Shown here piece by piece: positions 26,069 through 34,402 of a stretch of DNA of 64,000 nucleotides (positions are counted from its first letter, which is position 1; every line of letters starts with the position of its first letter). This stretch comes from Octadecabacter algicola (GTDB lineage Bacteria > Pseudomonadota > Alphaproteobacteria > Rhodobacterales > Rhodobacteraceae), in assembly GCF_021532625.1 (NCBI RefSeq), contig NZ_JAKGAR010000004.1, positions 248,001 to 312,000 of the forward strand, written 5' to 3'. Both the position numbers and the translations under genes were made by a program. The notes under the pieces were generated by a model that had not been told where the DNA came from, ran no database searches, and was given only the letters and a program-made list of their open reading frames with translations.

Positions 26069-26842
26069 TTATTCTGCAGCAGCACCCGTTCTTCCGGGCC
26101 AATCACCGCTGGCATTGCGGGCAGCACCGCCCATAACAATCAACCCTTCGGAAACCGCACGGGCGACTGCATGCATGGTGTTTGATGCACCGAGTTTGAA
26201 ACGTGCGCCTTCGACGTAAGCCCTCAAGGTATGTTCAGAAATTGACAGCGTTTGCGCCACCTGACCACGCGAATATCCCATTGCCAAAAGAGTCAGAACA
26301 TCGACTTCTCTCCCCGAAAGCGGTTTCACGGGATTGGGCAGGCGTCTTGTTTCCAGCTCCAACGCTTTTTGGTTGAAGGAATGTGCACAAAGCAGCCAAT
26401 CGCGACGGTGTTTTTCGATCAGGTTGGCCCAAGTGACATCGTCGGCATTTCCCGAAATCGAAAACATTGCGAACTGGCCTGAGGGGCCGCGTATCGGGAT
26501 CGAATAGCCCTGATTACCGACACCGGCGCTAAGCGCTTCTGATCGAAACGTGATGGCGGACTTGCTGGTCCAATCAAGGGCTTTCCAATCGACAGGGTGA
26601 AACCGTTGGAAACAGCCAATCACAACGGGATCAATACGCAGATACCCTTGGTCAAGATAATGCTGCACCCATGAGGCGGCATAGGTACCACAACCGTATT
26701 GTTCGCCGTCCGCAGAAACCCAGTGATAGACCAGATGCGCGATATCGAAATGATCGCGCAGCGCGGTAATGCAATCTTGGAGATCGTTAAGGCCTGTGGC
26801 CTGATCCAATTTCAGCAAGAACGGCTGCAGGTTGGCTTTCAT
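26069..26842 (-). CDS. LuxR-family autoinducer-binding transcriptional regulator
   Basis: 257 residues. The N-terminal autoinducer-binding domain has the conserved aromatic and Asp pattern (HLVYHWVSADGEQYGCG, WVQHYLDQGYLRIDPV). The C-terminal LuxR HTH is LSGREVDVLTLLAMGYSRGQ..LSISEHTLRAYVEG near residues 175-210. It is likely the receptor for the lactone made by the adjacent LuxI. The first 56 bp of the gene overlap the 3' end of the small upstream ORF, so translation is probably coupled. A later start is possible but would remove part of the ligand-domain first helix. Confidence 0.92.
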   Translation of the reverse strand: MKANLQPFLLKLDQATGLNDLQDCITALRDHFDIAHLVYHWVSADGEQYGCGTYAASWVQHYLDQGYLRIDPVVIGCFQRFHPVDWKALDWTSKSAITFRSEALSAGVGNQGYSIPIRGPSGQFAMFSISGNADDVTWANLIEKHRRDWLLCAHSFNQKALELETRRLPNPVKPLSGREVDVLTLLAMGYSRGQVAQTLSISEHTLRAYVEGARFKLGASNTMHAVARAVSEGLIVMGGAARNASGDWPGRTGAAAE

Positions 26843-27002
26843 TTACATTCGCCGCTTGGGGCGCCCCTTCTAGCATCGAGGTGATCTCAGACTCGGCAAT
26901 GCTAGACGTGACGTCCAGTTGGGCAGCCAAAAGAGGCAGCCCATTCTGATCGGCGAAGGCACGCAGGTCGGAAATTACGTCGATGATCCATTTCTGTCCC
27001 AT
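26787..27002 (-). CDS. Small protein encoded upstream of and overlapping luxR
   Basis: 71 residues, ATG 27002 with a strong ribosome site (AGAGGG, five bases before the ATG). It is a short helical, mostly cytoplasmic-looking protein (WIIDVISDLRAFADQNGL, LLAAQLDVTSSIAESEI) with no signal peptide. I recall similar small ORFs before luxR genes in roseobacters, but I cannot confirm it. The overlap with luxR (56 bp) and the good ribosome site argue that it is real and is the first gene of the quorum-sensing operon. Confidence 0.65.
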   Translation of the reverse strand: MGQKWIIDVISDLRAFADQNGLPLLAAQLDVTSSIAESEITSMLEGAPQAANVNESQPAAVLAEIGSGHRP

Positions 27003-27044
27003 TTTTACCCTCTGCGTGTTCCGTTAAAGAATGGTTAAGTCACG

Positions 27045-27074
27045 AGTATAGAATCGGAGTGATTAACAAATCAC
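27045..27074 (-). promoter_or_regulatory. Candidate promoter with operator-like palindrome before the luxR operon
   Basis: On the minus strand GTGATT-TGTT-AATCAC (27074-27059) is a perfect six-base inverted repeat inside a 20-bp imperfect dyad. A TATACT (-10 like, 27050-27045) lies nine bases downstream, so the palindrome covers the -35 region. It could be the site of LuxR or another regulator. Confidence 0.4.
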
Positions 27075-27138
27075 CCTACTGAAACGACCCCGCCGGAAAT
27101 GGGGAGGGATGATTTTCGCAAGCGATTGAAAACGAATT

Positions 27139-27167
27139 GGGGCCGCACAGCTCTTGCTGGCGGCCCC
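27139..27167 (-). terminator. Terminator of ccr
   Basis: GGGGCCGC (27139-27146) pairs with GCGGCCCC (27160-27167), with inner CAGC/GCTG. On the minus strand the hairpin is followed by AATTCGTTTTC. It separates ccr from the luxR operon. Confidence 0.65.
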
Positions 27168-27202
27168 ATCTTTTATTTGTCGCGTCGCGGTGCGGTTTAG
27201 CC

Positions 27203-28480
27203 CTAGGCGTCGAGAACCTCTTCGAGGGTACGCAGACCCGTTTTAGGGGCCTGAACCAGAACTGACATGTTGCCCGGCTTATGTTCGTTGCGCAGCATCT
27301 TGGTGTGCGCCGCTGGCAGCTCATCCCATGGGAAAACTTCGGACATGCACGGATCAAGGCGGCGCTCAACCATTAGGTTGTTAGCCGAGGACGCCTGTTT
27401 CAGGTGCGCAAAGTGGCTACCCTGAACGCGCTTTTGGTGCATCCAGAGGTAGCGCACGTCAAACGTACAGTTGAACCCCGTGGTGCCCGCACAAATCACG
27501 ACCATGCCGCCCTTTTTGCAAACAAGCGTGGAGACAGGGAATGTTGCTTCGCCAGGGTGTTCAAACACCATGTCGACGTTATTGCCTTTACCAGTAATGT
27601 CCCAAATTGCCTTGCCAAACTTACGTGCTTCTTTGAACCAAGCTGCATACTCTGGTGTGTTTACCGTCGGCAGCTGACCCCAGCAGTTAAAGTCCTTGCG
27701 GTTGATAACGCCTTTGGCACCAAGGCCCATCACGAAGTCACGTTTATCTTCGTCCGAGATCACGCCGATCGCGTTGGCTCCTGCCGTGTTAATCAGCTGG
27801 ATCGCGTAAGAGCCAAGACCACCAGATGCGCCCCAAACGAGAACGTTCTGACCTGGCTTGAGGTCATGTGGTTCGTGACCGAACAACATGCGGTAGGCCG
27901 TCGCGAGTGTCAGTGTATAGCAAGCCGCTTCTTCCCACGTCAGATGCTGCGGGCGCGGCATCAATTGCTGCGCTTGCACGTTGGTGAACTGCGCGAATGA
28001 ACCGTCTGGTGTTTCGTAACCCCAGATCCGCTGAGAGGTAGAGAACATCGGATCGCCGCCGTTGCATTCCTCGTCATCACCGTCGTCTTGGTTGCAGTGC
28101 ACTACAACTTCATCGCCGATCTTCCAGCGTTTCACTTTGTCGCCAACTGCCCAGACGATGCCAGACGCGTCAGAGCCTGCAATGTGGTAATCTGCGCCAT
28201 GCCCATCAAACGGGCTGATAGGTTGACCGAGACCAGCCCAAACACCGTTATAGTTAACGCCTGCAGCCATAACGAGCACGAGAACTTCGTGGCTGTCGAG
28301 CTTTGGTGTGTCCACGACTTCGAGTTCGAACGCCTTGTCAGGTTCGCCGTGGCGTTCGCGGCGGATCGTCCATGCATACATCTGTGCAGGAACGTGACCC
28401 ATCGGCGGGATTTCCCCCATCTCATAGAGGTCTTTTTTCTCTGCTTCGTAAGTGAAGGCTGCGTTGTCATCGAGGGCCAT
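27203..28480 (-). CDS. ccr: Crotonyl-CoA carboxylase/reductase
   Basis: 425 residues from ATG 28480 (GGAGA seven bases upstream); ATGs at 28501 and 28492 are in frame but have no ribosome site. It reductively carboxylates crotonyl-CoA with NADPH and CO2 to (2S)-ethylmalonyl-CoA, the defining step of the ethylmalonyl-CoA pathway. Medium-chain dehydrogenase fold with N-terminal EIPPMGHVPAQMYAWTIRRE and NADPH loop VWGASGGLGSYAIQL. A promoter with TTGCAA and TAATCC spaced 17 bp lies upstream, and a terminator lies 36 bp downstream. Confidence 0.95.
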   Translation of the reverse strand: MALDDNAAFTYEAEKKDLYEMGEIPPMGHVPAQMYAWTIRRERHGEPDKAFELEVVDTPKLDSHEVLVLVMAAGVNYNGVWAGLGQPISPFDGHGADYHIAGSDASGIVWAVGDKVKRWKIGDEVVVHCNQDDGDDEECNGGDPMFSTSQRIWGYETPDGSFAQFTNVQAQQLMPRPQHLTWEEAACYTLTLATAYRMLFGHEPHDLKPGQNVLVWGASGGLGSYAIQLINTAGANAIGVISDEDKRDFVMGLGAKGVINRKDFNCWGQLPTVNTPEYAAWFKEARKFGKAIWDITGKGNNVDMVFEHPGEATFPVSTLVCKKGGMVVICAGTTGFNCTFDVRYLWMHQKRVQGSHFAHLKQASSANNLMVERRLDPCMSEVFPWDELPAAHTKMLRNEHKPGNMSVLVQAPKTGLRTLEEVLDA

Positions 28481-28544
28481 GTGCGTCTCCATCGGGTCCA
28501 TAAACTTGATTGCTGCAGCGCGGAATCACTGCGGCTTTGAGCAA

Positions 28545-28573
28545 GGATTAGAACCGATGAAGAAAGATTGCAA
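28545..28573 (-). promoter_or_regulatory. Sigma70-type promoter of ccr
   Basis: On the minus strand TTGCAA (28573-28568) and TAATCC (28550-28545) are separated by 17 bp, placing the transcript start about 58 nt before the chosen start codon. Confidence 0.5.
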
Positions 28574-28620
28574 CTCTGTAGGGCGTTTTTTTGTAATTTT
28601 ATGTCCGCCGCAGCGCAGCG

Positions 28621-29979
28621 TTATGGGAAATGGTGGCCAATCGAGTTGGCGTAGTATTGCAGAACAGCCCCATCATCTTCTGTGTAGGTGAACGACTCGG
28701 TGCCTGTCAGGATGTCACGACGACGCAAATTGGCGATACCATCCTTGGCGATGTCGCTTGCGTTGCGGCGGGGTTTGGGAACGGAGACGGGGAGCGTTTC
28801 GAGGGCTTCAGTGATATAAGTGGTCACTTCGGCTGCTGATTTGGCACCAGCTAACACGGCATGCGCCACGAGCGGCACTGGCAGGAGCGGCACCGCGCCG
28901 GCAATCCGCGACATCAGTGCGCTGCCGACGGCCTCGGTCTTACCTGAATGGCTTTGGACAAATTCCTTAAGAGAGAGAGGTTGCCCGAAACTGACGTTTG
29001 CCGTGCCGAAGGTTGTCATTTTGCCCCGAAGTCGCGCCCAAAGATAACCAAAAACACCGCCCAAGACCGTAAACAATGGCGGGCGGAAGCGGCGCTTCCC
29101 AGAGATATGGGCCTGTATCAAGAACCGGTCTTCGAGGACGCGGTCATAGTTCAATGCCACAGGAACAAAGATCACATCGCGGCCATCTGCGTCATAGCCG
29201 TCTACGATGTAACTTAGGATTCCCAAACGCGGATCACTCAGCGCCCCAGTAATGGATAGGCCGCCTTCGGGAAAGACCGCTTGGGTAACACCACCCGTCG
29301 TCGCCATCTGGACGTAACGTGCTAGAACCTTACGATATAAGGCGCGTGCTCGGGGCGTACTGCGGGATTTACGACGGATAAAGTAACCGCCCATCATCTT
29401 GATAACGGCCGACAGCGGCCAAACCCGCGCCCATTCGCCTACCGCATACGACAGTGCGCCTGCGCGGCTGACCAAATGGGTTACCAGTACGTAATCCATG
29501 TTGGAGCGGTGGTTCATTACAAAGATCACGGTCGCGTCTTTGTCGATCGCTTCGTACTCGGCACGGTCAAATTGTCCGACGCGCAAACGGTACAAGAAAC
29601 GCGACATCCATTTCGCCAAACGCATCCCGAACGAAAAATAAGCCGTGGCTGAAAAGGATGGCACAATCTCACGAGCGTAGTGGCGAGCCTTCTCAAAGGC
29701 CACGTCTTCGCGGACGTCTTCAGCATTGGCGTATTCATTAACGGCTTTGATGACTTCGGGATCAAACACCAAACGTTCGATGGTATCGTAACGCCGCGCA
29801 AGCTTGAACGGCTCAATCGGTTTGGCCAGTCGCTTGTTTAATCGTGCGACGACCTTTTCGGCACGTCGGCGAAAGAACCAGCGCACGGACGGAAACAGAA
29901 AATGTGAAGCAAAGGTCACGGCGGCAAACAGCACCATCAAGACCAACAGCCAAAGGGGTATCGCGATTGGGGTTGTCAT
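28621..29979 (-). CDS. Glycerol-phosphate acyltransferase-like membrane protein (PlsC domain)
   Basis: 452 residues. An N-terminal membrane segment (IPLWLLVLMVLFAAVTFASHF) precedes the acyltransferase domain with the catalytic HxxxxD box VMNHRSNMDYVL near residue 155 and the glycerol-phosphate-binding FPEGGLSI near 235. It most resembles PlsB-like 1-acylglycerol-3-phosphate or glycerol-3-phosphate acyltransferases, larger than a minimal PlsC. It is placed between ccr and ecm, divergent from ecm; I know of no link to the ethylmalonyl-CoA pathway. Confidence 0.85.
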   Translation of the reverse strand: MTTPIAIPLWLLVLMVLFAAVTFASHFLFPSVRWFFRRRAEKVVARLNKRLAKPIEPFKLARRYDTIERLVFDPEVIKAVNEYANAEDVREDVAFEKARHYAREIVPSFSATAYFSFGMRLAKWMSRFLYRLRVGQFDRAEYEAIDKDATVIFVMNHRSNMDYVLVTHLVSRAGALSYAVGEWARVWPLSAVIKMMGGYFIRRKSRSTPRARALYRKVLARYVQMATTGGVTQAVFPEGGLSITGALSDPRLGILSYIVDGYDADGRDVIFVPVALNYDRVLEDRFLIQAHISGKRRFRPPLFTVLGGVFGYLWARLRGKMTTFGTANVSFGQPLSLKEFVQSHSGKTEAVGSALMSRIAGAVPLLPVPLVAHAVLAGAKSAAEVTTYITEALETLPVSVPKPRRNASDIAKDGIANLRRRDILTGTESFTYTEDDGAVLQYYANSIGHHFP

Positions 29980-30078
29980 GGGGGGAAACTGTCAGGCTTA
30001 GCCCCTAACGTAAATGGGGTCATGCCGCAGTGCAGCGCGTTGACAAAAGCATAATATGTCGGTTAGCAACGCATGAAA

Positions 30079-30091
30079 GCAATATAATTGC
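30079..30091 (+). promoter_or_regulatory. TATAAT inside a palindrome upstream of ecm
   Basis: GCAATATAATTGC is a 13-bp inverted repeat (GCAAT/ATTGC) that contains a perfect TATAAT (30083-30088), 28 bp before the ecm ATG. No good -35 stands 17 bp upstream; a TTGACA lies at 30040-30045. It could be a regulated -10 or an operator. Confidence 0.35.
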
Positions 30092-30116
30092 GCGAACTGA
30101 TTCACGAGGCCCCGCT

Positions 30117-32096
30117 ATGTCGCAGACGCAGAAAACACCGACAAAAGACCGCCCTTGGCTGTTTCGCACCTATGCCGGCCACTCAACGGCAAAAGCATCG
30201 AATGCGCTGTATCGGGGCAATCTGGCAAAGGGGCAGACGGGGCTTTCGGTTGCGTTCGATCTGCCAACGCAGACGGGTTATGACAGCGATCACGTGCTGG
30301 CACGGGGCGAAGTCGGCAAAGTTGGGGTTCCAGTCTGCCATTTGGGCGACATGCGTGCGCTGTTTAATGATATTCCTTTGGAAAAGATGAACACCTCGAT
30401 GACGATCAACGCAACGGCCCCTTGGTTGTTGGCGCTGTATATCGCTGTAGCCGAAGAGCAGGGTGCGGATGTGTCCGCCCTGCAGGGCACCGTGCAGAAC
30501 GACATCATCAAAGAATACCTAAGCCGCGGAACATATATCTGCCCCCCTGCCCCGTCCTTGCGGATGATTACAGATGTGGCCGCGTTTACCCGCGAGCACC
30601 TACCCAAATGGAACCCGATGAACGTCTGTTCCTACCACCTACAAGAGGCAGGTGCGACGCCGGAAGAAGAACTGGCCTTTGCTTTGGCGACTGCAATTGC
30701 AGTTCTGGACGATCTGAAAGGAAAAGTTCCTGCCGAGAATTTCCCAGCCATGGTGGGGCGCATTTCATTCTTTGTGAATGCGGGAATTCGGTTCGTAACC
30801 GAGATGTGCAAAATGCGCGCTTTTGTTGAACTTTGGGATGAGATTTGCGCTGAACGTTATGGTGTTGAAGATCCGAAATTCCGCCGTTTCCGCTATGGGG
30901 TTCAGGTCAATTCATTGGGCCTTACAGAGCAGCAGCCTGAGAATAACGTTTACCGCATTTTGATCGAAATGTTAGCAGTGACATTGTCCAAAGATGCCCG
31001 CGCCCGCGCAGTGCAATTACCGGCATGGAACGAAGCCTTGGGTTTGCCACGCCCTTGGGACCAGCAGTGGTCATTGCGAATGCAACAGATTCTGGCGTTT
31101 GAAACCGATCTGCTGGAATACGACGATCTGTTTGAAGGCAACCCCGCCGTGGAGCGCAAAGTGAATGCGTTGAAGGACGGAGCGCGTGCAGAATTAGCAC
31201 AAATCAACGCTATGGGCGATGCGCAAGAAAAGATCGAATATATGAAAGGGCGTTTGGTTGAATCAAATGCCGCACGCATTGCCGGAATTGAAACAGGCGA
31301 AACCACCGTTATTGGCGTGAACAAGTTCCAAAATGGTGAACCGTCCCCACTAACGTCTGGTGAAGACGCGATTATGGTGAGCGACCCGGAAGCCGAAGCA
31401 GATCAGCTTACGCGCCTTGATGCGTGGAAAACCGACAGAGACGGTGACGCGGTCGCCAAAGCACTTGCGGACCTGAAGGCCGCTGCGCTGGATGGCAGCA
31501 ACATCATGATCCCATCCATCGCGGCCGCAAAAGCAGGGGTTACAACGGGCGAATGGGCGGAAGTGATCCGTCAGGCGTTCGGTCAATACCGAGGTCCGAC
31601 CGGTGTGAGCCACAACCCATCCAACCGTACCGAAGGCCTAGACGATATTCGCGAGCGCGTTTCGGCGGTAAGCTCAAAGCTGGGGCGTAAGTTGAAGTTC
31701 CTGATGGGCAAACCTGGCCTTGATGGTCACTCAAACGGAGCCGAACAGATCGCTGCCCGTGCGCGTGATTGCGGCATGGACATCACCTACGAAGGCATCA
31801 GATTAACGCCCGATGAGATCCTCGAGGCCGCCGTTCGGGATGAAGCACATGTCATTGGCCTGTCAATTCTATCAGGGTCACATATTCCATTGATTACTGA
31901 GTTGATGGAAAAATTGCGCGCCCAAGGGCTTGATCATATTCCGGTCGTTGTCGGCGGAATTATCCCAGATGAAGACGCCGCGCATTTGGAAGCTATCGGT
32001 GTCGCGCGGGTCTATACACCCAAAGATTTCGAGTTGAATGTCATCATGAATGATATTGTGACCTTGGCTGATCCGGCAACAATTGCTGCGCAATAA
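30117..32096 (+). CDS. ecm: Ethylmalonyl-CoA mutase (coenzyme B12-dependent)
   Basis: 659 residues from ATG 30117 (GAGG upstream). It converts (2R)-ethylmalonyl-CoA to (2S)-methylsuccinyl-CoA. N-terminal substrate-binding barrel: RPWLFRTYAGHSTAKASN, LSVAFDLPTQTGYDSDH, and EKMNTSMTINATAPWLLALY. The C-terminal B12 domain has the DxHxxG motif LDGHSNGAEQI near residue 539. The single-chain length and the N-terminal sequence fit Ecm better than the two-subunit methylmalonyl-CoA mutases. Position near ccr supports this. Confidence 0.93.
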   Translation: MSQTQKTPTKDRPWLFRTYAGHSTAKASNALYRGNLAKGQTGLSVAFDLPTQTGYDSDHVLARGEVGKVGVPVCHLGDMRALFNDIPLEKMNTSMTINATAPWLLALYIAVAEEQGADVSALQGTVQNDIIKEYLSRGTYICPPAPSLRMITDVAAFTREHLPKWNPMNVCSYHLQEAGATPEEELAFALATAIAVLDDLKGKVPAENFPAMVGRISFFVNAGIRFVTEMCKMRAFVELWDEICAERYGVEDPKFRRFRYGVQVNSLGLTEQQPENNVYRILIEMLAVTLSKDARARAVQLPAWNEALGLPRPWDQQWSLRMQQILAFETDLLEYDDLFEGNPAVERKVNALKDGARAELAQINAMGDAQEKIEYMKGRLVESNAARIAGIETGETTVIGVNKFQNGEPSPLTSGEDAIMVSDPEAEADQLTRLDAWKTDRDGDAVAKALADLKAAALDGSNIMIPSIAAAKAGVTTGEWAEVIRQAFGQYRGPTGVSHNPSNRTEGLDDIRERVSAVSSKLGRKLKFLMGKPGLDGHSNGAEQIAARARDCGMDITYEGIRLTPDEILEAAVRDEAHVIGLSILSGSHIPLITELMEKLRAQGLDHIPVVVGGIIPDEDAAHLEAIGVARVYTPKDFELNVIMNDIVTLADPATIAAQ

Positions 32097-32193
32097 CGAC
32101 GGTTCTATTACCCAACCAGCGTAAACCAATTGGAACGCCAAATCGGCAAATTTCCGCAAATCGCGAGAAATTTCATATCTTTTTGTCTAATTT

Positions 32194-32213
32194 GGGCGCA
32201 TGCGTCCTTTTTT
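32194..32213 (+). terminator. Terminator of ecm
   Basis: GGGCG (32194-32198), loop CATG, CGTCC (32203-32207), then TTTTTT. It is a short stem with one G-U pair but a strong T run, 98 bp after the ecm stop. Confidence 0.5.
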
Positions 32214-32262
32214 AACGCCTGCGCGTTTCTTACTGCCGATGGCATAATAAGGGGACAAACAT

Positions 32263-32586
32263 ATGAAATTCGATCTTGAATCAATGACACGAAAAGATCT
32301 CGAAAATCTAGGCCGCGACGTGAACATCGCTCTTGAGAACCTGCATAAGCAGGATGTTAAAAAAGTTCGAGCAGAAATGGAAAAACTGGCTGCTGCCAAT
32401 AATCTTACCTTGGAAGAAGTGTTGGGCGGCAAAGCTGCACGTAAGTCCGGCCCGAAAACCAAATCGGCTCCTAAATACGCGAACCCTACTGATGCGTCCC
32501 AAACTTGGACTGGTAAAGGACGCCAGCCCGAATGGTTTAAGTCTGCTGTTGCCGGCGGCGCTGACCCAGCCAGCATGGCGATCTAA
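32263..32586 (+). CDS. H-NS-family DNA-binding protein (HvrA/Spb-like)
   Basis: 107 residues, ATG 32263 with AAGGGG upstream. An N-terminal coiled-coil oligomerisation part (MKFDLESMTRKDLENLGRDV, then an alternating Lys/Glu helix) is joined by a basic linker to the C-terminal H-NS DNA-binding core PKYANPTDASQTWTGKGRQP. Length and layout match HvrA of Rhodobacter, a nucleoid protein that tunes photosynthesis and nitrogen genes. Targets here are unknown. Likely monocistronic. Confidence 0.9.
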   Translation: MKFDLESMTRKDLENLGRDVNIALENLHKQDVKKVRAEMEKLAAANNLTLEEVLGGKAARKSGPKTKSAPKYANPTDASQTWTGKGRQPEWFKSAVAGGADPASMAI

Positions 32587-32669
32587 TTTGAACGAAATGA
32601 ACCGAGTTTCAGCTGCGACAAAATAGGGATCGGTTAGAATACATCCGATCCCACAGACTTGCCGCGTGA

Positions 32670-32980
32670 TCATGTCTCTGGAGTCAAAATACCAGTGGCG
32701 TCCATCCAACCATCGACAACGTCTTCCTCATCGCCAGTCCCGCTCGGGAGTTCACTCCTGTTGTCTGACGCTTGCCACCATGGGAGTGCTAGGACGCGAG
32801 AACGAGTTCCAACTCGACTGGATCATCCAAAAGACTGCTACTTTAATCATCCCGTGCGGGTGCGGTGATCGCCAATTCACCACCTGCTATCGCGCGAAGG
32901 AAACCGCCGAATTCGGCGCTCTGGGCATTGGCTTACATTGGCAACACGGCAGCGGCGATCAGAGAAAGTCGAGGCATCAT
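32670..32980 (-). pseudogene. Decayed gene for a small secreted protein
   Basis: On the minus strand an ATG ATG pair at 32980 follows an AAAGGA ribosome site. The frame reads a signal-peptide start (MMPRLSLIAAAVLPM), then TAA at codon 16, then ANAQSAEFGGFLRAIAGG, a signal-peptidase site and mature start. A second TAA lies after APARDD, and the frame resumes with SSSLLDDPVELELVLA. A one-base shift then carries it on as LPWWQASDNRSELPSG and VVDGWMDATGILTPET before a stop at 32670. Joined, this gives about 100 residues. Two stops and one frameshift mean it is inactive unless bases in the sequence are wrong. The family is not recognised. The rest of 32587-33053 holds nothing else I can support. 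Confidence 0.5.
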
Positions 32981-33053
32981 GGATCCTTTCGAGGCCCTCA
33001 ACTTCCATGGCTGACATCTCCGATGTTCCAGACATATCGCCGCCGCCAAGTTC

Positions 33054-33410
33054 TTAGATATTTAATGCGCTGCGCCCGAAGATGAACTGCCAGCGCGTGC
33101 CGTCTTGCATCACAATTTCACCGCCACCTTGGACGGCTGTGTGATACGTTGCTGTACCGATACCGGTTAGCCCATTGGTGCAGGAAACTGGGAAGGTCAC
33201 CGTCGAATTGGACGTGCCCGGCAGGTACTGGCCGCGACATGTGTTGCCACCATTGGTGACTTGAAACCAGCCGCCTTCAAATAATGTGGCTGTGGCAGTG
33301 CCACGATAAACGGTGTTGCTGGGGCCGACGACGGCAACTGGGTGGGTCACGACATCGCAGGCCGCCAATCCACCGACGAGGGCAAAAATACCGAGAGTTT
33401 TGTAAAACAT
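33054..33410 (-). CDS. Small lipoprotein of unknown function
   Basis: 118 residues from ATG 33410 with AAAGGA upstream. The longer frame to 33515 has no ribosome site. A lipoprotein signal with lipobox GLAAC (Cys18) is followed by a beta-rich mature domain (VVGPSNTVYRGTATATLFEG, WFQVTNGGNTCRGQYLPG) with a Cys pair (NTCRGQ, PVSCTNG) probably disulfide-bonded. The anchor is expected in the outer membrane. It is divergent from deoD. No family recognised. Confidence 0.75.
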   Translation of the reverse strand: MFYKTLGIFALVGGLAACDVVTHPVAVVGPSNTVYRGTATATLFEGGWFQVTNGGNTCRGQYLPGTSNSTVTFPVSCTNGLTGIGTATYHTAVQGGGEIVMQDGTRWQFIFGRSALNI

Positions 33411-33554
33411 GTTAGGTCCTTTCTTGGTTCCTCCGTCAAATATTGAACATCGTTCACGACTGTGCGAGTCTGGAATCCCTGACCTGTGGTTCCGGCTTGA
33501 ACCCCTTCGCGACACGGCCTAGCATCTACCGATCACAACAAAAGGACCGACGTT

Positions 33555-34268
33555 ATGACCATCCATATCGGAGCTGAAAAAGACGATATCGCTGACGTCG
33601 TGCTGATGCCCGGCGATCCATATCGCGCAAAATGGGCGGCCGAAACGTTCCTGACGGGGGCCAAACTGGTGCATGAAGTGCGCGGTATGTTCGGTTTCAC
33701 GGGCGAGTGGAACGGCAATCGAGTGACGATCCAAGGGTCCGGGATGGGAATGCCATCCATGTCGATCTATGCAAACGAACTTATTCGAGATTTTGACGTT
33801 TCGACGCTTATTCGCATTGGCTCATGTGGGGGTATGCAAGAGCACGTGAAAGTCCGCGATGTGATCCTTGCACAAACGGCAACGACTGTATCTACACCAT
33901 CCAGCACGATTTTTCGCGAGCTGAATTTTGCACCGAGCGCTGATTTCGGCCTGCTGCACAAAGCCTATCACGCGGCTGAAAAGATCGATGTCGACGTGCA
34001 CGTTGGTGGAATCTATTCTAGCGACACATTCTACGACGAGCGCCCTGACCTGAACAAAGAAATGCAGCGTCATGGTATTCTCGGTGTCGAGATGGAGGCT
34101 GCAGAACTTTACACCCTTGCTGCGCGCTATGGGCGTCGAGCGCTTGGTGTCATGACCGTATCGGACCATCTACTAACCGGAGAGGCGCTGCCATCCGACC
34201 AACGTGAAAGCAGTTTCGCAGACATGGTCGAGATCGCCTTGGGCGCTGCGTTCGCAGACAACACCTGA
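33555..34268 (+). CDS. deoD: Purine nucleoside phosphorylase DeoD (hexameric type)
   Basis: 237 residues. It phosphorolyses purine ribo- and deoxyribonucleosides. Motifs: N-terminal [20 protein letters not shown], phosphate/ribose site [28 protein letters not shown] near residue 180 and the catalytic Asp in VSDHLLTGE near 203. This is the bacterial hexameric NP-I class, distinct from the trimeric PNP at 20465, so the genome has both. Monocistronic. Confidence 0.95.
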   Translation: MTIHIGAEKDDIADVVLMPGDPYRAKWAAETFLTGAKLVHEVRGMFGFTGEWNGNRVTIQGSGMGMPSMSIYANELIRDFDVSTLIRIGSCGGMQEHVKVRDVILAQTATTVSTPSSTIFRELNFAPSADFGLLHKAYHAAEKIDVDVHVGGIYSSDTFYDERPDLNKEMQRHGILGVEMEAAELYTLAARYGRRALGVMTVSDHLLTGEALPSDQRESSFADMVEIALGAAFADNT

Positions 34269-34352
34269 AGCCCAAAAATGAATTGGCGCTTAGGTCACGT
34301 TTGTTAAGGGTGCTCCGACTAGGTGCGAACATTCCTCAAACCAGAAGCTAAA

Positions 34353-34378
34353 GGGGCCGCACATTTCTGTGCAGCCCC
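34353..34378. terminator. Bidirectional terminator between deoD and the VPLPA-CTERM gene
   Basis: GGGGCCGCAC (34353-34362) pairs with GTGCAGCCCC (34369-34378) with one mismatch, loop ATTTCT. On the minus strand it is followed by TTTAG. It lies between two convergent genes. Confidence 0.6.
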
Positions 34379-34402
34379 CAATATCAAATCTAAGTGTGTG
34401 CC

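Noticed and set aside
32666-33085. Plus-strand ORF of 139 codons in the gap after the H-NS-like gene
   Set aside because: No ribosome site, Arg/His/Gln-rich composition unlike neighbours, and it lies antisense to a better-supported minus-strand pseudogene.
33054-33515. Longer start at 33515 for the small lipoprotein
   Set aside because: The extension would bury the lipoprotein signal in the middle of the protein, while ATG 33410 has AAAGGA and a clean lipobox.
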